64,000 nucleotides of DNA from Pseudomonas alcaliphila JAB1 (GTDB taxonomy: Bacteria; Pseudomonadota; Gammaproteobacteria; Pseudomonadales; Pseudomonadaceae): the NCBI RefSeq assembly GCF_001941865.1, contig NZ_CP016162.1, positions 3,843,501-3,907,500 on the forward strand. Reading direction: 5' to 3'. A model generated the notes under the pieces. It worked only from the letters and a program-made list of their open reading frames with translations. It did not search any database and was not told the DNA's origin. Shown one piece after another: positions 1-9,250 of the stretch; the first letter of the stretch is position 1; every line of letters starts with the position of its first letter. A program made the translations under genes and the position numbers.

Positions 1-810
1 TGGATCGTTGAAGCCGCGCTTGACCTCGGCCACGTCGGCTATGCGGAAGGTACGATCGGCGACGCGAATGGGAAAATCGCGAATTTCCTCCACCGATTCG
101 AAGCGCCCGGTCACACGCAGTTGAATACGCTCGCTGGCGGTTTCGAAGAAACCGGCAGCCGCCACCGCATTCTGCGCCTCCAGCGCCTGCTGCACGGCGG
201 ACAATGGCAGACCGAGGGTCGCCAGCTTGGTATTGGACAGTTCGATCCAGATTTTCTCGTCCTGCAGCCCCACCAGTTCGACCTTGCCCACGTCCTTGAC
301 CCGCTGCAGTTGCAACTGCAGGCGGTCGGCGTAGTCCTTGAGCACCGCGTAGTCGAAACCGTTGCCAGTCAGCGCATAGATATTGCCGAAGGTGGTGCCG
401 AACTCGTCGTTGAAGAACGGCCCCTGGATGCCGGGCGGCAGCGTGTGGCGGATGTCGCTGATCTTCTTGCGCACCTGATACCACAGCTCGGGAATCTCCG
501 AGCTGCGCATGGAGTCGCGTGCCATGAAGGTCACTTGCGACTCGCCCGGACGGGAGAAGCTGGTGATGCGGTCATACTCGCCGGTCTCCATCAGCTTCTT
601 CTCGATGCGCTCAGTGACCTGGCGCGACACCTCTTCGGCGCTGGCGCCCGGCCAGTTGGTGCGGATCACCATAGCCTTGAAGGTGAACGGCGGGTCTTCG
701 CTCTGCCCCAGCTTGGTGTAGGACAGCGCCCCCACCACGGCGAACAGCAGCATGATGTAGAGAACGATCTGGCGGTTACGTAGCGCCCAGGCAGACAGGT
801 TGAAGCTCAT
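1..810 (-). CDS. mexK: RND efflux permease (MexK-like), N-terminal part, cut by window edge
   Basis: This is the inner-membrane proton-drug antiporter of an RND tripartite pump. About 270 residues are present from the ATG at 810, and the frame runs open off the left edge. The N terminus starts MSFNLSAWALRNRQ and leads into the first transmembrane helix (IVLYIMLLFAVVGA), followed by SEDPPFTFK and PGASAEEVSRQVTERIE, which are typical of the AcrB/MdtB-type porter domain. It lies 6 bp downstream of the adaptor gene, so the two are one operon. The divergent TetR gene and the neighbouring rsmJ match the mexL-mexJK locus of P. aeruginosa. The symbol rests on this synteny and on general similarity; another heavy-metal or multidrug RND pump is possible. 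Confidence 0.8.
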   Translation of the reverse strand, partial: MSFNLSAWALRNRQIVLYIMLLFAVVGALSYTKLGQSEDPPFTFKAMVIRTNWPGASAEEVSRQVTERIEKKLMETGEYDRITSFSRPGESQVTFMARDSMRSSEIPELWYQVRKKISDIRHTLPPGIQGPFFNDEFGTTFGNIYALTGNGFDYAVLKDYADRLQLQLQRVKDVGKVELVGLQDEKIWIELSNTKLATLGLPLSAVQQALEAQNAVAAAGFFETASERIQLRVTGRFESVEEIRDFPIRVADRTFRIADVAEVKRGFNDP

Positions 811-816
811 GCGGGC

Positions 817-1920
817 TTACTCCTTGGCGGCCAGTTCGACGTTGCGATTGTCCCGATCGACCGGGCGTACCTGCTGGCCTTCGCGAAGAATCTGTACCCC
901 GGCGGCAACCACCCAATCGGAAGCGGCCAGCCCCTCCAGCACCGGCACCCGGTCATCACCATAAGCGCCGACGCGCACCGGGCGGCGTTGCACAGTGTGC
1001 TCCTTGGGGTCCACGACCCAGACGAACGCCTGGTCCTGCTCGGCGCTGAGTGCCGACAGCGGCACCGCCAGCGGTACCTCGCCATTGCTGGCGATGAATA
1101 CCCGCGCGCTCTGCCCCAACTCAGCCGGCACCTTGCCTTCGGTGAACGCGACACGGGCGGCGAAAGTGCGCGACTGTGGATCGGCCGCCGGTGCCATCTC
1201 GCGGATGCGTCCGGGGAAACGCTGATCGGGCTGCGACCAGAGTTCCACCTCGACCACCTGACCAATCTCGAAACGACCAAAGCTCTGCTCCGGCAGGCTG
1301 ATCGACACCTCACGCTCACCATCGGCAGCCAGAGTGAACACCGTCTGACCAGCCGCCACCACCTGCCCCACCTCGACCGCACGACGGGCGATCACGCCGT
1401 CCTGCGAGGCCCGCAGCACGGCATAGTCGGTCTGATTGCGGGCCACGTCGTACTCGGCCTTGACCTGTTTCAGACGCGCTTCGCCAGCACGGTACTGATT
1501 CTCGACGTTGTCGAACTGCGAGCGGCTGACCAGATTGCGCCCAAGCAGCGCCTTGTAGCGCTCACGCTCGGCGCGCACGGTCTGCAGGTTGGCCTCGGCT
1601 GCCGCCATCTGCGCGCGGATGGCTTCCAGCTGCAGGCGCACGTCCTGGGGGTCCAGCTCGGCCAGTGGCTGATCCTTCTTCACCCGGTCGCCGACATCCA
1701 CCATGCGCTTGCTCACCTTGCCGGCGATACGGAAGGCCAGCTCCGGCTCGTAACGTGCACGCACCTCGCCCGGATAGCTGTCGACCAGCGCAGTAGCCGG
1801 CTGCGGCTGCACCACCATGGCAGGACGGATCGGTTGCTCCGCCTGTTCACCGTTACCGCAGGCAGACAGCAGGAAGACGAGACCCAGAGAAGCAACAAGC
1901 GGGAGAACATGGCGAGACAT
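817..1920 (-). CDS. mexJ: RND efflux periplasmic adaptor lipoprotein (MexJ-like)
   Basis: This is the membrane fusion protein linking an RND permease to an outer-membrane channel. It has 367 residues, the length I recall for MexJ. The N terminus is a lipoprotein signal with lipobox LSAC (Cys about residue 21), so it is anchored in the inner membrane from the periplasmic side. A biotinyl-lipoyl-like half motif (GKVSKRMVDVGDRVKKDQPL), an alpha-helical hairpin (about 85-150), the second lipoyl half (DGVIARRAVEVGQVVAAGQ) and beta-barrel/membrane-proximal domains follow in the usual order. It is the first gene of an operon with the permease. No outer-membrane factor gene follows within the window, consistent with MexJK-type pumps that borrow OprM or OpmH. 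Confidence 0.85.
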   Translation of the reverse strand: MSRHVLPLVASLGLVFLLSACGNGEQAEQPIRPAMVVQPQPATALVDSYPGEVRARYEPELAFRIAGKVSKRMVDVGDRVKKDQPLAELDPQDVRLQLEAIRAQMAAAEANLQTVRAERERYKALLGRNLVSRSQFDNVENQYRAGEARLKQVKAEYDVARNQTDYAVLRASQDGVIARRAVEVGQVVAAGQTVFTLAADGEREVSISLPEQSFGRFEIGQVVEVELWSQPDQRFPGRIREMAPAADPQSRTFAARVAFTEGKVPAELGQSARVFIASNGEVPLAVPLSALSAEQDQAFVWVVDPKEHTVQRRPVRVGAYGDDRVPVLEGLAASDWVVAAGVQILREGQQVRPVDRDNRNVELAAKE

Positions 1921-2011
1921 GTGTAAGACCTTTCAGAGAAGGTTTGGAATATTTGTACTGACGGGTATAGTAAAAATAGCAAACTCGCCAGTCCAGTATT
2001 AAAATCCGCCA
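1921..2011. promoter_or_regulatory. Divergent promoter region between efflux operon and its TetR gene
   Basis: These 91 bp separate the adaptor start (minus strand) from the TetR start (plus strand). The stretch is markedly richer in A+T than its flanks (for example around 1965-1985). Both promoters and the repressor operator must lie here if the TetR protein controls itself and the pump, as MexL does. I see imperfect dyad symmetry around 1952-1978 but no clean palindrome that I would call the operator. Confidence 0.45.
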
Positions 2012-2647
2012 ATGCCTGACAAGTTGTTACAACCTTCCGGCCCCGGCCGTCCGAAGGATCCCGCCAAACGTCATGCCATCCTCGAGGCGGCCAAGAGCCT
2101 GTTCCTGCGTAATGGTTACGACGGCAGCAGCATGGACGCCATCGCCGCAGAGGCTGGGGTTTCCAAGCTCACGGTGTACAGCCACTTCACCGACAAGGAG
2201 ACCCTGTTCTCTGCGGCGATCAAGGCCAAGTGCGAGGAGCAGCTTCCCGAACTGCTGTTCGAACTGCCGGATAACGTGCCGCTGGAAAGCCAGCTCCTGG
2301 AAATCGCGCGTGGCTTCCTGGCACTGGTCAACAGTCGCGAATCGGTAGAAATGCACCGGATGATGGTGAACCTGGCCAGCCAGGGCTCGAAGCTGTCACA
2401 GCTGTTCTACGAAGCCGGCCCGAAGCGGGTGCAGGAAGAGATGGAAGTGCTACTGCACAAGGCCGCCAAGCGCGGTCTGCTGAGCCTGGATAATCCGCAT
2501 CTGGCCGCCGATCACTTCTTCAGCCTGCTCAAGGGTGGCGCGCACTTTCGCCTGCTGATCGGTTGTGGCGAACCGCTGGAAGGTGAAGCCGCCGAGCATC
2601 ACGTGCAGGATGCCGTGCAACTGTTCCTGCGCGCCTACAGACCCTGA
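2012..2647 (+). CDS. mexL: TetR/AcrR-family repressor of the efflux operon (MexL-like)
   Basis: This 211-residue one-component repressor probably represses the divergent RND operon and itself. The N-terminal helix-turn-helix is clear: AILEAAKSLFLRNGYDGSS, then AAEAGVSKLTVYSHF, the TetR recognition helix, followed by DKETLF. The C-terminal half resembles the AefR-like ligand-binding domain (LLFELPDN to HFRLLIGCGEPLEG). Its length is near the 212 residues I recall for MexL, and the position (divergent from mexJ, next to rsmJ) is the same as in P. aeruginosa. The inducer cannot be read from the sequence. Confidence 0.85.
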   Translation: MPDKLLQPSGPGRPKDPAKRHAILEAAKSLFLRNGYDGSSMDAIAAEAGVSKLTVYSHFTDKETLFSAAIKAKCEEQLPELLFELPDNVPLESQLLEIARGFLALVNSRESVEMHRMMVNLASQGSKLSQLFYEAGPKRVQEEMEVLLHKAAKRGLLSLDNPHLAADHFFSLLKGGAHFRLLIGCGEPLEGEAAEHHVQDAVQLFLRAYRP

Positions 2648-2651
2648 CTGC

Positions 2652-3443
2652 TTACACCTGAGCGCCGGGCTCCAGCTTCTTCTTCGGGTAGATGTCGTAA
2701 CGGCTGGATTTGCCCTCGAGCACATAGCCCGGCTTGCCACCTTCGATTGCCGGGGCCTTGCGCGGGCGCTTGACCACCACGCGGTGAGTGGCCAGCGCCA
2801 GCGCCGCTTCGAGCAACGCAGGCGCATCCAGGTCATCGCCGACGAACGGGCGGAACAGGCGCATTTCCTTCTTCACCAGCGCACTCTTGTCGCGATGCGG
2901 GAACATCGGATCGAGGTAGATCACCTGTGGCGCCTCCCCTTGCCAGCTGCGCATCAGCTCGATGGCGTTACCGGTAAGCAGGCGCATCCGCGCCACGATG
3001 GGTGCCACGTCGAGGTTCAGTGCCGCACGCTGCAGGCCGTCCTCCAGCAACGCCGCCACCAGCGGCTGGCGCTCGATCAGGGTCATCTCGCAGCCCAGGC
3101 TGGCCAGCACGAACGAGTCACGCCCCAGCCCCGCGGTCGCGTCGAGAATCCGTGGCCGAATGCCCGACTGCACGCCCACCGCCTTGGCGATCATCTGCCC
3201 ACTGCCGCCGCCGAACTGGCGGCGATGCGCCGCCGCCCCCTCGACGAAATCCACCCGTACCGGGCCAGGCGCCTTGTCGCCCAGCTCGACCAGTTGCAGC
3301 CCGTCATCACCCAGTTGCAGGGCGAACTCGGTCTCGCCGTCTTGCCTCAAGCCCAGGCGCGATGCCCATTGAGCGGCCGCTTCGGCGTACTGGGGGTGAA
3401 GGGCTTGGATACGGATGCTGGCGTTGTGCCGCTCGTCGGTCAT
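2652..3443 (-). CDS. rsmJ: 16S rRNA (guanine1516-N2)-methyltransferase RsmJ
   Basis: This SAM-dependent methyltransferase modifies G1516 of 16S rRNA in the 30S subunit. The 263-residue protein has the class I SAM motif [18 protein letters not shown], the acidic loop ERQPLV, and the family motif [21 protein letters not shown], as in E. coli YhiQ/RsmJ. The C terminus carries [13 protein letters not shown] chose the ATG at 3443 (MTDERHNAS); a GTG 24 bases upstream would add eight residues that do not look conserved. The gene converges tail to tail with the TetR gene, with 4 bp between the stops. Confidence 0.9.
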   Translation of the reverse strand: MTDERHNASIRIQALHPQYAEAAAQWASRLGLRQDGETEFALQLGDDGLQLVELGDKAPGPVRVDFVEGAAAHRRQFGGGSGQMIAKAVGVQSGIRPRILDATAGLGRDSFVLASLGCEMTLIERQPLVAALLEDGLQRAALNLDVAPIVARMRLLTGNAIELMRSWQGEAPQVIYLDPMFPHRDKSALVKKEMRLFRPFVGDDLDAPALLEAALALATHRVVVKRPRKAPAIEGGKPGYVLEGKSSRYDIYPKKKLEPGAQV

Positions 3444-3549
3444 TGGCTCGTTCTGCTCAAAAATCACTCAAAGCACCGGCCACACGGCCGATATCGAAGA
3501 AGCGGCATTCTGCCAGACCCGGCCGCCGACAGCCGCATCGAGAGTGAAC

Positions 3550-4317
3550 ATGTTCGACGCCCTCTCCGCCCCACGCCCAAACAGCAGCCCCACCAACGCT
3601 CGTCCTCTCGATGACGAACTCGACCGCGCGACGCACGAATCCATCAACTATCAGATTCTGCGCCGCACTCTGGGTATCGAAGACGAGCAGAAACCCGGTG
3701 AGATCGCTCGTGAGCTGCGGGAAACCGCCGAGCCACCTGCCGTGTCCAGCAGCGCCGCCGTGGTCAGCCAGGCGGTAATCGATCAACGCGGCCTGGAACT
3801 GAATGTCAGCCTGGGCCAGGCGCCCCAGCAGGTCGATCCGCTGGTACTGGATATGGCTGACAACGGCTTCTCCACCAGCGGTCTTGGCCGCCCCGTGCGC
3901 TTCGATCTGGATGCCGACGGACGCATGGACTCGATCAGCGTACCCACCGGTGACGACGCGCTACTGGCGCTGGATCGTAACGGCAACGGGCGTATCGACA
4001 ATGGTCGCGAGCTGTTCGGCGATCAGCATGGCGCTGCCAGTGGCTTCGCCGAACTGGCGCGCTTCGACGACAACGGCGACGGCCGTATCGATGCGGCCGA
4101 TGCGGTATTCGACCAGCTGCGTCTGCTGCGTTTCGATGCCGAGGGCCGCCAGCAGTTGCAGACACTCGGCGAAGCAGGCGTCAGCGCCATCGACCTGCGC
4201 GCCCGCGACGTCAGCATCGCCCTGGGCGCTTACGACCGGATCGCCCAGTTGGGCCGATTCGAGTTCGCCGATGGACGCAGCGGACAGGCGGCCGATCTGC
4301 TGTTGGCCAAGCGCTAG
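3550..4317 (+). CDS. EF-hand calcium-binding protein of unknown function
   Basis: The product is a 255-residue acidic protein without a signal peptide. The N-terminal third is low-complexity and rich in Ala/Ser/Glu. The core (about 95-190) has the arrangement seen in many secreted Ca-binding proteins: PLVLDMADNGFSTS, FDLDADGRMDSI (about 118-128), LDRNGNGRIDNGRELFGD (about 140-157) and FDDNGDGRIDAADAVFDQLR (about 172-190). The last three look like EF-hand-type Ca loops. No T1SS genes are adjacent, and the protein lacks RTX nonapeptides. The frame is open upstream to about 3415, but that part overlaps the divergent rsmJ; ATG 3550 with GAGAG upstream is preferred. A bidirectional palindrome lies just after the stop. 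Confidence 0.75.
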   Translation: MFDALSAPRPNSSPTNARPLDDELDRATHESINYQILRRTLGIEDEQKPGEIARELRETAEPPAVSSSAAVVSQAVIDQRGLELNVSLGQAPQQVDPLVLDMADNGFSTSGLGRPVRFDLDADGRMDSISVPTGDDALLALDRNGNGRIDNGRELFGDQHGAASGFAELARFDDNGDGRIDAADAVFDQLRLLRFDAEGRQQLQTLGEAGVSAIDLRARDVSIALGAYDRIAQLGRFEFADGRSGQAADLLLAKR

Positions 4318-4340
4318 GGATGGCGAAGCTTTTTCGTTGC

Positions 4341-4395
4341 CGTAGGGCGGGTGCAACCCGCCATTGGCGTTATGGCGGGTTGCACCCGCCCTACG
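4341..4395. repeat. REP-like palindrome with 22-bp perfect arms
   Basis: The arms at 4341-4362 and 4374-4395 are exact reverse complements separated by 11 bp. Each arm also carries an internal GGGTGCAACCC palindrome. The element sits between the convergent EF-hand and extensin-like genes. It resembles dispersed Pseudomonas intergenic repeats and may also stop transcription from both sides, although no T-run follows. Confidence 0.85.
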
Positions 4396-4408
4396 GATCG
4401 TAAGCGCC

Positions 4409-5116
4409 TCAGCGACACATCCGCCACATGCCCATATCCACGTGAAAGTGGTCGCGGTGGGCGGCGTTGTATTCCGGACCCAGAGTGACGTTGAAGCTGT
4501 CACAGGCCGCTTCCTGCACCAGACGCAGAAAGCGCGCCTTGTCGCCCTGCGCCGGCCAGTCGCGCAGCACGCTGATGTGCTGGCCGTCGCGCAGACGGAA
4601 GCCGACCATATCCAACGCATTGGCATAGGAATGCTGACTGGGCCGCTGACTGCCGGCAATGCTGCGACAGGCGAAGCTGCCGACATGCTCGACGCGGCTC
4701 ACCGGCTGGCCGAACACCGCTTGCGCAGCCGGCTGCAAGCCATGTCGCTCGAACAGGGCGAAACTCACCGCCAGCGGGCAGGTGGCCATGAAGCTGCTGC
4801 TCAGGCCCACGTTGGCGCCCTGGATGCGCACGGCGTTTTCCACCGGGCAACCCGGGTGCGGCGCGCTGTCGGCCAGACGGGTAAAACGCAGCCCGGACGT
4901 CGCCAGGGCCAGGTCGCACAACTCGCGATCATCACCCAGACGCCAGAGCTTGAAGGGGGTCAGCAGGTTCGGCGTCTCTCGCACATCCAGCGGCGCCCAG
5001 GGGTTGAAACGCGGCGCCACCTCCAGCCAGCCACGCCACAGCGCCACCAGTAGCGCTGCGCCCAGCAGCAGGGAGAGAAACAGCAAACGGCCGATTATCC
5101 GTATCAGCATATCCAT
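4409..5116 (-). CDS. Extensin-like C-terminal domain protein, membrane anchored
   Basis: This 235-residue protein has one N-terminal membrane anchor (about residues 5-27, LLFLSLLLGAALLVAL), so the rest probably faces the periplasm. The C-terminal domain matches the extensin-like family (PF06904): CPVENAVRI, SFACRSIAGSQRPSQHSYA, NALDMVGF and the C-terminal HRDHFHVDMGMWRMC. The SQHSYANALD and HFHVD His/Asp pattern recalls the Zn-binding site of LAS/M15-type peptidases, which suggests a cell-wall peptidase; that function is inferred. It is followed at close range by the DUF72 gene on the same strand (6 bp upstream). Confidence 0.8.
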   Translation of the reverse strand: MDMLIRIIGRLLFLSLLLGAALLVALWRGWLEVAPRFNPWAPLDVRETPNLLTPFKLWRLGDDRELCDLALATSGLRFTRLADSAPHPGCPVENAVRIQGANVGLSSSFMATCPLAVSFALFERHGLQPAAQAVFGQPVSRVEHVGSFACRSIAGSQRPSQHSYANALDMVGFRLRDGQHISVLRDWPAQGDKARFLRLVQEAACDSFNVTLGPEYNAAHRDHFHVDMGMWRMCR

Positions 5117-5122
5117 GCTCCA

Positions 5123-5992
5123 TCAGAGTAAGCCAAGCTGCTCCAGTTCCGGCTCGATCTGCAACACAGGCAGTTCGGGCAAGCCAGGCAGGCGCTGCAT
5201 CAGCTGCTCATGAAAACGCCGCGCCAGCTCCGGTGCCAGGCGGTTGTCCGAGGTATGGGCAAAAACGTAAGGACGCAGCCCCTGCTCGATCCAGCCGGCG
5301 ACCTTGTCCAGCCAGGGCAGCATGAAGGGGTCGTTGGCCAGCAACTCGGGGTGACCGATGAAGCGCAACTGCGGGCCCTGACTGAACGCGGTAGGCCGAG
5401 TCGGCAGACGCGGCTTCTTGGCTTGCGCATGCAGCACGGCGGGCTCCTGCGAATCGCAGCTGAACAGCGCGCGCGAATCCAGGCAGATGCGCTCGATACC
5501 ACGCTCGTGCAGCAGGCGATTGAGCATACGCTCGGCATCGCCCTTGGCGAAGAATTCCGGGTGGCGCACCTCTATCGCCAGCGGCCAGTCTCCCCACTGT
5601 TCGATGAACGCCGCCAGTTCCGCCAACCGCGACGGCGCGAAGCTGGCCGGCAGCTGCAGCCAGTAAGGCGCCACCCGTTCGCCGAGCGGCGCCAGCAACT
5701 GGCGAAACTGCGTGACCTCATCCAGTTGCTGGCACAGATCCTCGCTATGACTGATGTCTCGCGGCAACTTGGCGCAGAAACGAAAGTGCGCCGGCATGAC
5801 CTGCGCCCAGCGCGCCACCGTTTGCTCGCTGGGCCTGGCATAGAATGTGGTGTTGCCTTCCACCGCGTTGAACACCTCAGTGTAGCGGCTGAGAAACTCG
5901 GTTGGCCGGGTATCCTGCGGATACAGCGTGGCGCGCCAGGCAGCTTCGCTCCAGGATGGACAACCAAGGTAATAGGGAAGCGCAGCGCTCAT
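5123..5992 (-). CDS. DUF72 family protein (TIM-barrel fold)
   Basis: This 289-residue protein belongs to the DUF72 family (YecE-like), whose biochemical role is unsettled. Typical family features are the N-terminal YYLGCPSWSEAAWRATLYP, FNAVEGNTTFYARPS, FRFCAKLPRDISH and the C-terminal YVFAHTSDNRLAPELA. I chose the start at MSAALPYY (5992); an in-frame start 39 bases upstream is possible. It lies 6 bp upstream of the extensin-like gene and is probably cotranscribed with it. Confidence 0.88.
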   Translation of the reverse strand: MSAALPYYLGCPSWSEAAWRATLYPQDTRPTEFLSRYTEVFNAVEGNTTFYARPSEQTVARWAQVMPAHFRFCAKLPRDISHSEDLCQQLDEVTQFRQLLAPLGERVAPYWLQLPASFAPSRLAELAAFIEQWGDWPLAIEVRHPEFFAKGDAERMLNRLLHERGIERICLDSRALFSCDSQEPAVLHAQAKKPRLPTRPTAFSQGPQLRFIGHPELLANDPFMLPWLDKVAGWIEQGLRPYVFAHTSDNRLAPELARRFHEQLMQRLPGLPELPVLQIEPELEQLGLL

Positions 5993-6045
5993 CGATCTAT
6001 GCGACGGTCCAAGCTGAGGGGCGTGAGCCACGCCGTGAAACGGGG

Positions 6046-6390
6046 TTACGCGTAGAGATCGAGGCCGAGCACTTCCTGCGCATCGTACTCGCTGGCGTAA
6101 GCGGCGGTGGTGCTGTAGCTGGCCAACGCCTGAGCGGCACGGTTGCTCAACGTAGGTTGTTGATAACCGAGGTCCTGCGAGCGGGTCGGCAGGCTATCGG
6201 TGTTACTGCTGCTGGCCTGCACGCGGCGAATCTGCGGCGCCTGCTCCAGCCCCTGGCTGCTGGCTGGGGCAGCCGGCTGTTCACGCTGAGCCTCGACCTC
6301 CCGCTGCGCCTCGCGATAGGGCGTGACCGCAGTCCCCGAACGGGGGCCACGATCTGGCGAGTAGGAAGGTAGGTAACCGTCGATCCGCAT
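6046..6390 (-). CDS. Conserved Pseudomonas hypothetical protein, disordered
   Basis: This 114-residue protein is rich in Gln, Ser, Ala and Glu, with no membrane segment or signal peptide. The middle (about 25-75) looks disordered. The C terminus (NRAAQALASYSTTAAYASE, then EVLGLDLYA) is the most ordered-looking part and is probably helical. The position between the DUF72 gene and tsaB matches a small hypothetical gene near PA3684-PA3685 in P. aeruginosa. I do not recognise a function. Confidence 0.7.
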   Translation of the reverse strand: MRIDGYLPSYSPDRGPRSGTAVTPYREAQREVEAQREQPAAPASSQGLEQAPQIRRVQASSSNTDSLPTRSQDLGYQQPTLSNRAAQALASYSTTAAYASEYDAQEVLGLDLYA

Positions 6391-6503
6391 CTAGGGCTGC
6401 TCGGTGGGCTCGGCTGAACAAGGGACAGTGCTGGCAATGTAGCGGCGGGCTGCGTCCTTGGCAAATGCCGAAGGAATCCTGACGCCAAGCATCCGACCAG
6501 TTG

Positions 6504-7187
6504 TCATGCCGGCGGTGCTTTCGGCGTGGCGACCTGGTCACGCAGGTACACCGGCTGCGCCTGATCGGCCGGCAACGCCTCACCACGGGCCCAGGCAAAA
6601 CGGGCCAGAGTCAGCAGGTCTTCGGCGTGCGGCAGCATGCTGCCATCCATGCTCACAGGTGTGAGGGCGATACGCGCGGCGAAGGTGCCCCAACCGGTAC
6701 CGGCGCCGAACCACTCACCATCGCTGCCACGCGGCGCCTCGGCATGCTCCGGCGGCAACACCGCCTCCTGACCGAGCAGACGCATCTCGCCGGCTTCGGC
6801 GCGGTAGCAGCCCCAATAGACTTCGTCCATGCGCGCGTCGATGGCGGCTGCGACCTGAGTCGCGCCCTGCTCACGCAGCGCACGCTGGGCCAACACGGCC
6901 AGATTGGAAACCGGCAGCACTGGACGATCCAGGGCAAAGGCCAGCCCCTGCACCACGCCGATGGCGATGCGCACACCGGTGAACGCACCAGGGCCACGGC
7001 CGAAAGCAATGGCATCCAGCTCCGATGCGGCGATACCCGCCTCGCCCAGCAGTTGCTGGATCATCGGCAACAGGCGCTGCGCGTGCATGCGCGGGGCGAC
7101 TTCGTAGTGACTGAGCACGCGACCATCATGCAGCAGTGCGACGGAGCAGGCTTCGGTAGCGGTATCGAGGGCCAGGAGAGTGGTCAT
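6504..7187 (-). CDS. tsaB: tRNA threonylcarbamoyladenosine biosynthesis protein TsaB
   Basis: TsaB is the non-catalytic partner of TsaD in the TsaBDE complex that makes t6A at position 37 of ANN-decoding tRNAs. The 227-residue protein has the ASKHA-fold N terminus MTTLLALDTATEACSVAL, the conserved IAFGRGPGAFTGVRIAIGVVQG segment (split: GRGPGAFTGVRI, then GVVQGLA) and the DARMDEVYWG motif. I chose the ATG at 7187; upstream in-frame starts give residues outside the family pattern. It precedes the 114-residue gene on the same strand. A nested palindrome lies upstream at 7298-7438. Confidence 0.92.
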   Translation of the reverse strand: MTTLLALDTATEACSVALLHDGRVLSHYEVAPRMHAQRLLPMIQQLLGEAGIAASELDAIAFGRGPGAFTGVRIAIGVVQGLAFALDRPVLPVSNLAVLAQRALREQGATQVAAAIDARMDEVYWGCYRAEAGEMRLLGQEAVLPPEHAEAPRGSDGEWFGAGTGWGTFAARIALTPVSMDGSMLPHAEDLLTLARFAWARGEALPADQAQPVYLRDQVATPKAPPA

Positions 7188-7297
7188 TGCATTCGGACAG
7201 CTGAAGAAAAAAGAGCCGGCATTAGACCGGTTCGACAACATTTTTTCCAGCGCCATGACGGCGCCTGGCTCACGCCGAGCGACCGACGGGCGCCCTT

Positions 7298-7438
7298 AGA
7301 GCCTGCTCAAAGTCTCGCGAGCTAGAGCAATGCAAGGCAAAAACAGGCGAGAAAGCGGAGTGTACTTTTGTACATGAGCATTTCGAGCCTGTTTTTAACG
7401 CGGCAGGGCCGACGCGCAGCAGACTTTGAACAGGCTCT
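7298..7438. repeat. 141-bp nested inverted-repeat element (MITE/REP-like)
   Basis: The terminal arms are AGAGCCTGCTCAAAGTCT (7298-7315) and AGACTTTGAACAGGCTCT (7421-7438), 17 of 18 positions complementary. Inside is a second pair, CAAAAACAGGCGAGAAA against TTTCGAGCCTGTTTTT (about 7338-7396), and at the centre GTACTTTTGTAC. The whole element can fold as one long hairpin. Its right end supplies the first base of the acid phosphatase stop codon complement. I recall similar sequences dispersed in Pseudomonas genomes, but copy number cannot be judged here. Confidence 0.75.
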
Positions 7439-8199
7439 TACCAGGGCTCGACCACCGGCTCGGCCTCCCAGCCTTTAAGCGGCGCCTTGGACCAGGTGCC
7501 GTAGCCAGCATTGGGGAACACGATCCACTCGACGCCCCACTTGTCCGACTCTTCGGCGACGGTCTTGCGCTGCGCGTCGAGCGGTGTCTTGCGAAAACGT
7601 GCGTCAAAATCATGCAGCGTGTCGCCCAGTAGCATGATGATCTGATGATCGGCGCTGACGATGGCGCGGCGCTCGACCTTGGGCGGCCCGAGCAGCAGAA
7701 CGCTCTCCTCCGACACCTGCGGCAGGCCCAGCTTGCTCAGGGTGGCCAGGGTGTACTTCTTCTGCTCATCGGCGCGGTCGGAGATGTAGCGAATGGTCAC
7801 GCCGAGCTTGTCGGCGTGCTCGAGGAATTTCTTCGCGCCGGGGATCAGTTCGGGGGTGCCGTCACGCTCCCAGGGCAGCCAGGTGTCCCAGGCGTCGTAC
7901 TGGTGACAGTTGGCCAGATCGCGCGCCAGCAGAGCGCTGTTGTCGATCACGGTTTCATCGAGGTCGGTGACGATGGCCAGCTTCGATGGATCCTTCGCCG
8001 CCGCCACGGCCTTGTCGAGCTTTTCCGTGGCGATGTTGTAGGCCTGCAACTGCAGCGCCTGGATTTCCGCCGACTGCTGCTGAAAGCGCAGGCCCATGGT
8101 GAACTCGGCGACGGAACAATCCGTCGCGGTGTCGGCAAATGCCAGCGGAGTGGCCAGCAGCGATACCGCAAGGCCCAGCCAGATGCGTTTCTCGGTCAT
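7438..8199 (-). CDS. Periplasmic HAD-superfamily acid phosphatase (class B / e(P4)-like)
   Basis: This 253-residue secreted phosphatase has a cleavable signal (WLGLAVSLLATPLAFA, cleavage after about residue 22). The HAD nucleophile motif is IVTDLDETVIDNS (about 76-88, DxDxT), followed by motif II in TIRYISDRADEQ and the acidic motif LLGDTLHDFDARF. Together these place it in the HAD subfamily IIIB acid phosphatases, which hydrolyse nucleotides and other phosphomonoesters. The stop codon TAA lies inside the terminal arm of a nested repeat, so the last residues (VVEPW) may have been set by that insertion. Confidence 0.85.
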   Translation of the reverse strand: MTEKRIWLGLAVSLLATPLAFADTATDCSVAEFTMGLRFQQQSAEIQALQLQAYNIATEKLDKAVAAAKDPSKLAIVTDLDETVIDNSALLARDLANCHQYDAWDTWLPWERDGTPELIPGAKKFLEHADKLGVTIRYISDRADEQKKYTLATLSKLGLPQVSEESVLLLGPPKVERRAIVSADHQIIMLLGDTLHDFDARFRKTPLDAQRKTVAEESDKWGVEWIVFPNAGYGTWSKAPLKGWEAEPVVEPW

Positions 8200-8331
8200 T
8201 GAATGCCCTCTTCCTTATAGGTTATCGACACGCCCCGGCGCAGACCGGAGGCTGCATCGTCGATACTAGCCGGCACGCATTGCGCGGCCATGCTTGAGAG
8301 CGACCTGAACGTATCAGGTTCCATAAACGAA

Positions 8332-8353
8332 CAAGGCCCCTTGCGGGGCCTTG
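8332..8353 (-). terminator. Rho-independent terminator after adk
   Basis: A 9-bp perfect stem (CAAGGCCCC / GGGGCCTTG) with a 4-base loop lies 27 bp beyond the adk stop. Read in the adk direction it is followed by TTCGTTTA, a weak T-rich tail. Confidence 0.75.
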
Positions 8354-8379
8354 CTGCGATGACAACGGGCGATCTGGAC

Positions 8380-9045
<666 letters not shown>

Positions 9046-9250
9046 TTATGTAGTAATCGGTCGGACTCGCCTCGTGGGGCCAATCTCTTGAATGTAGTGC
9101 GGCAGCCGTAGCGGCCAAAAGGCTGCTCAAGATACACAGCGCACCCCAGGCGCACAAGCCGCCAAAAGTCGGATAAAAACCCTCCTCGCGACGGCCTGGA
9201 CCTGCTTCGCGGCGCAGCTCAGGCAGCTGTCTGCCAGCGCACTGCCGCCC

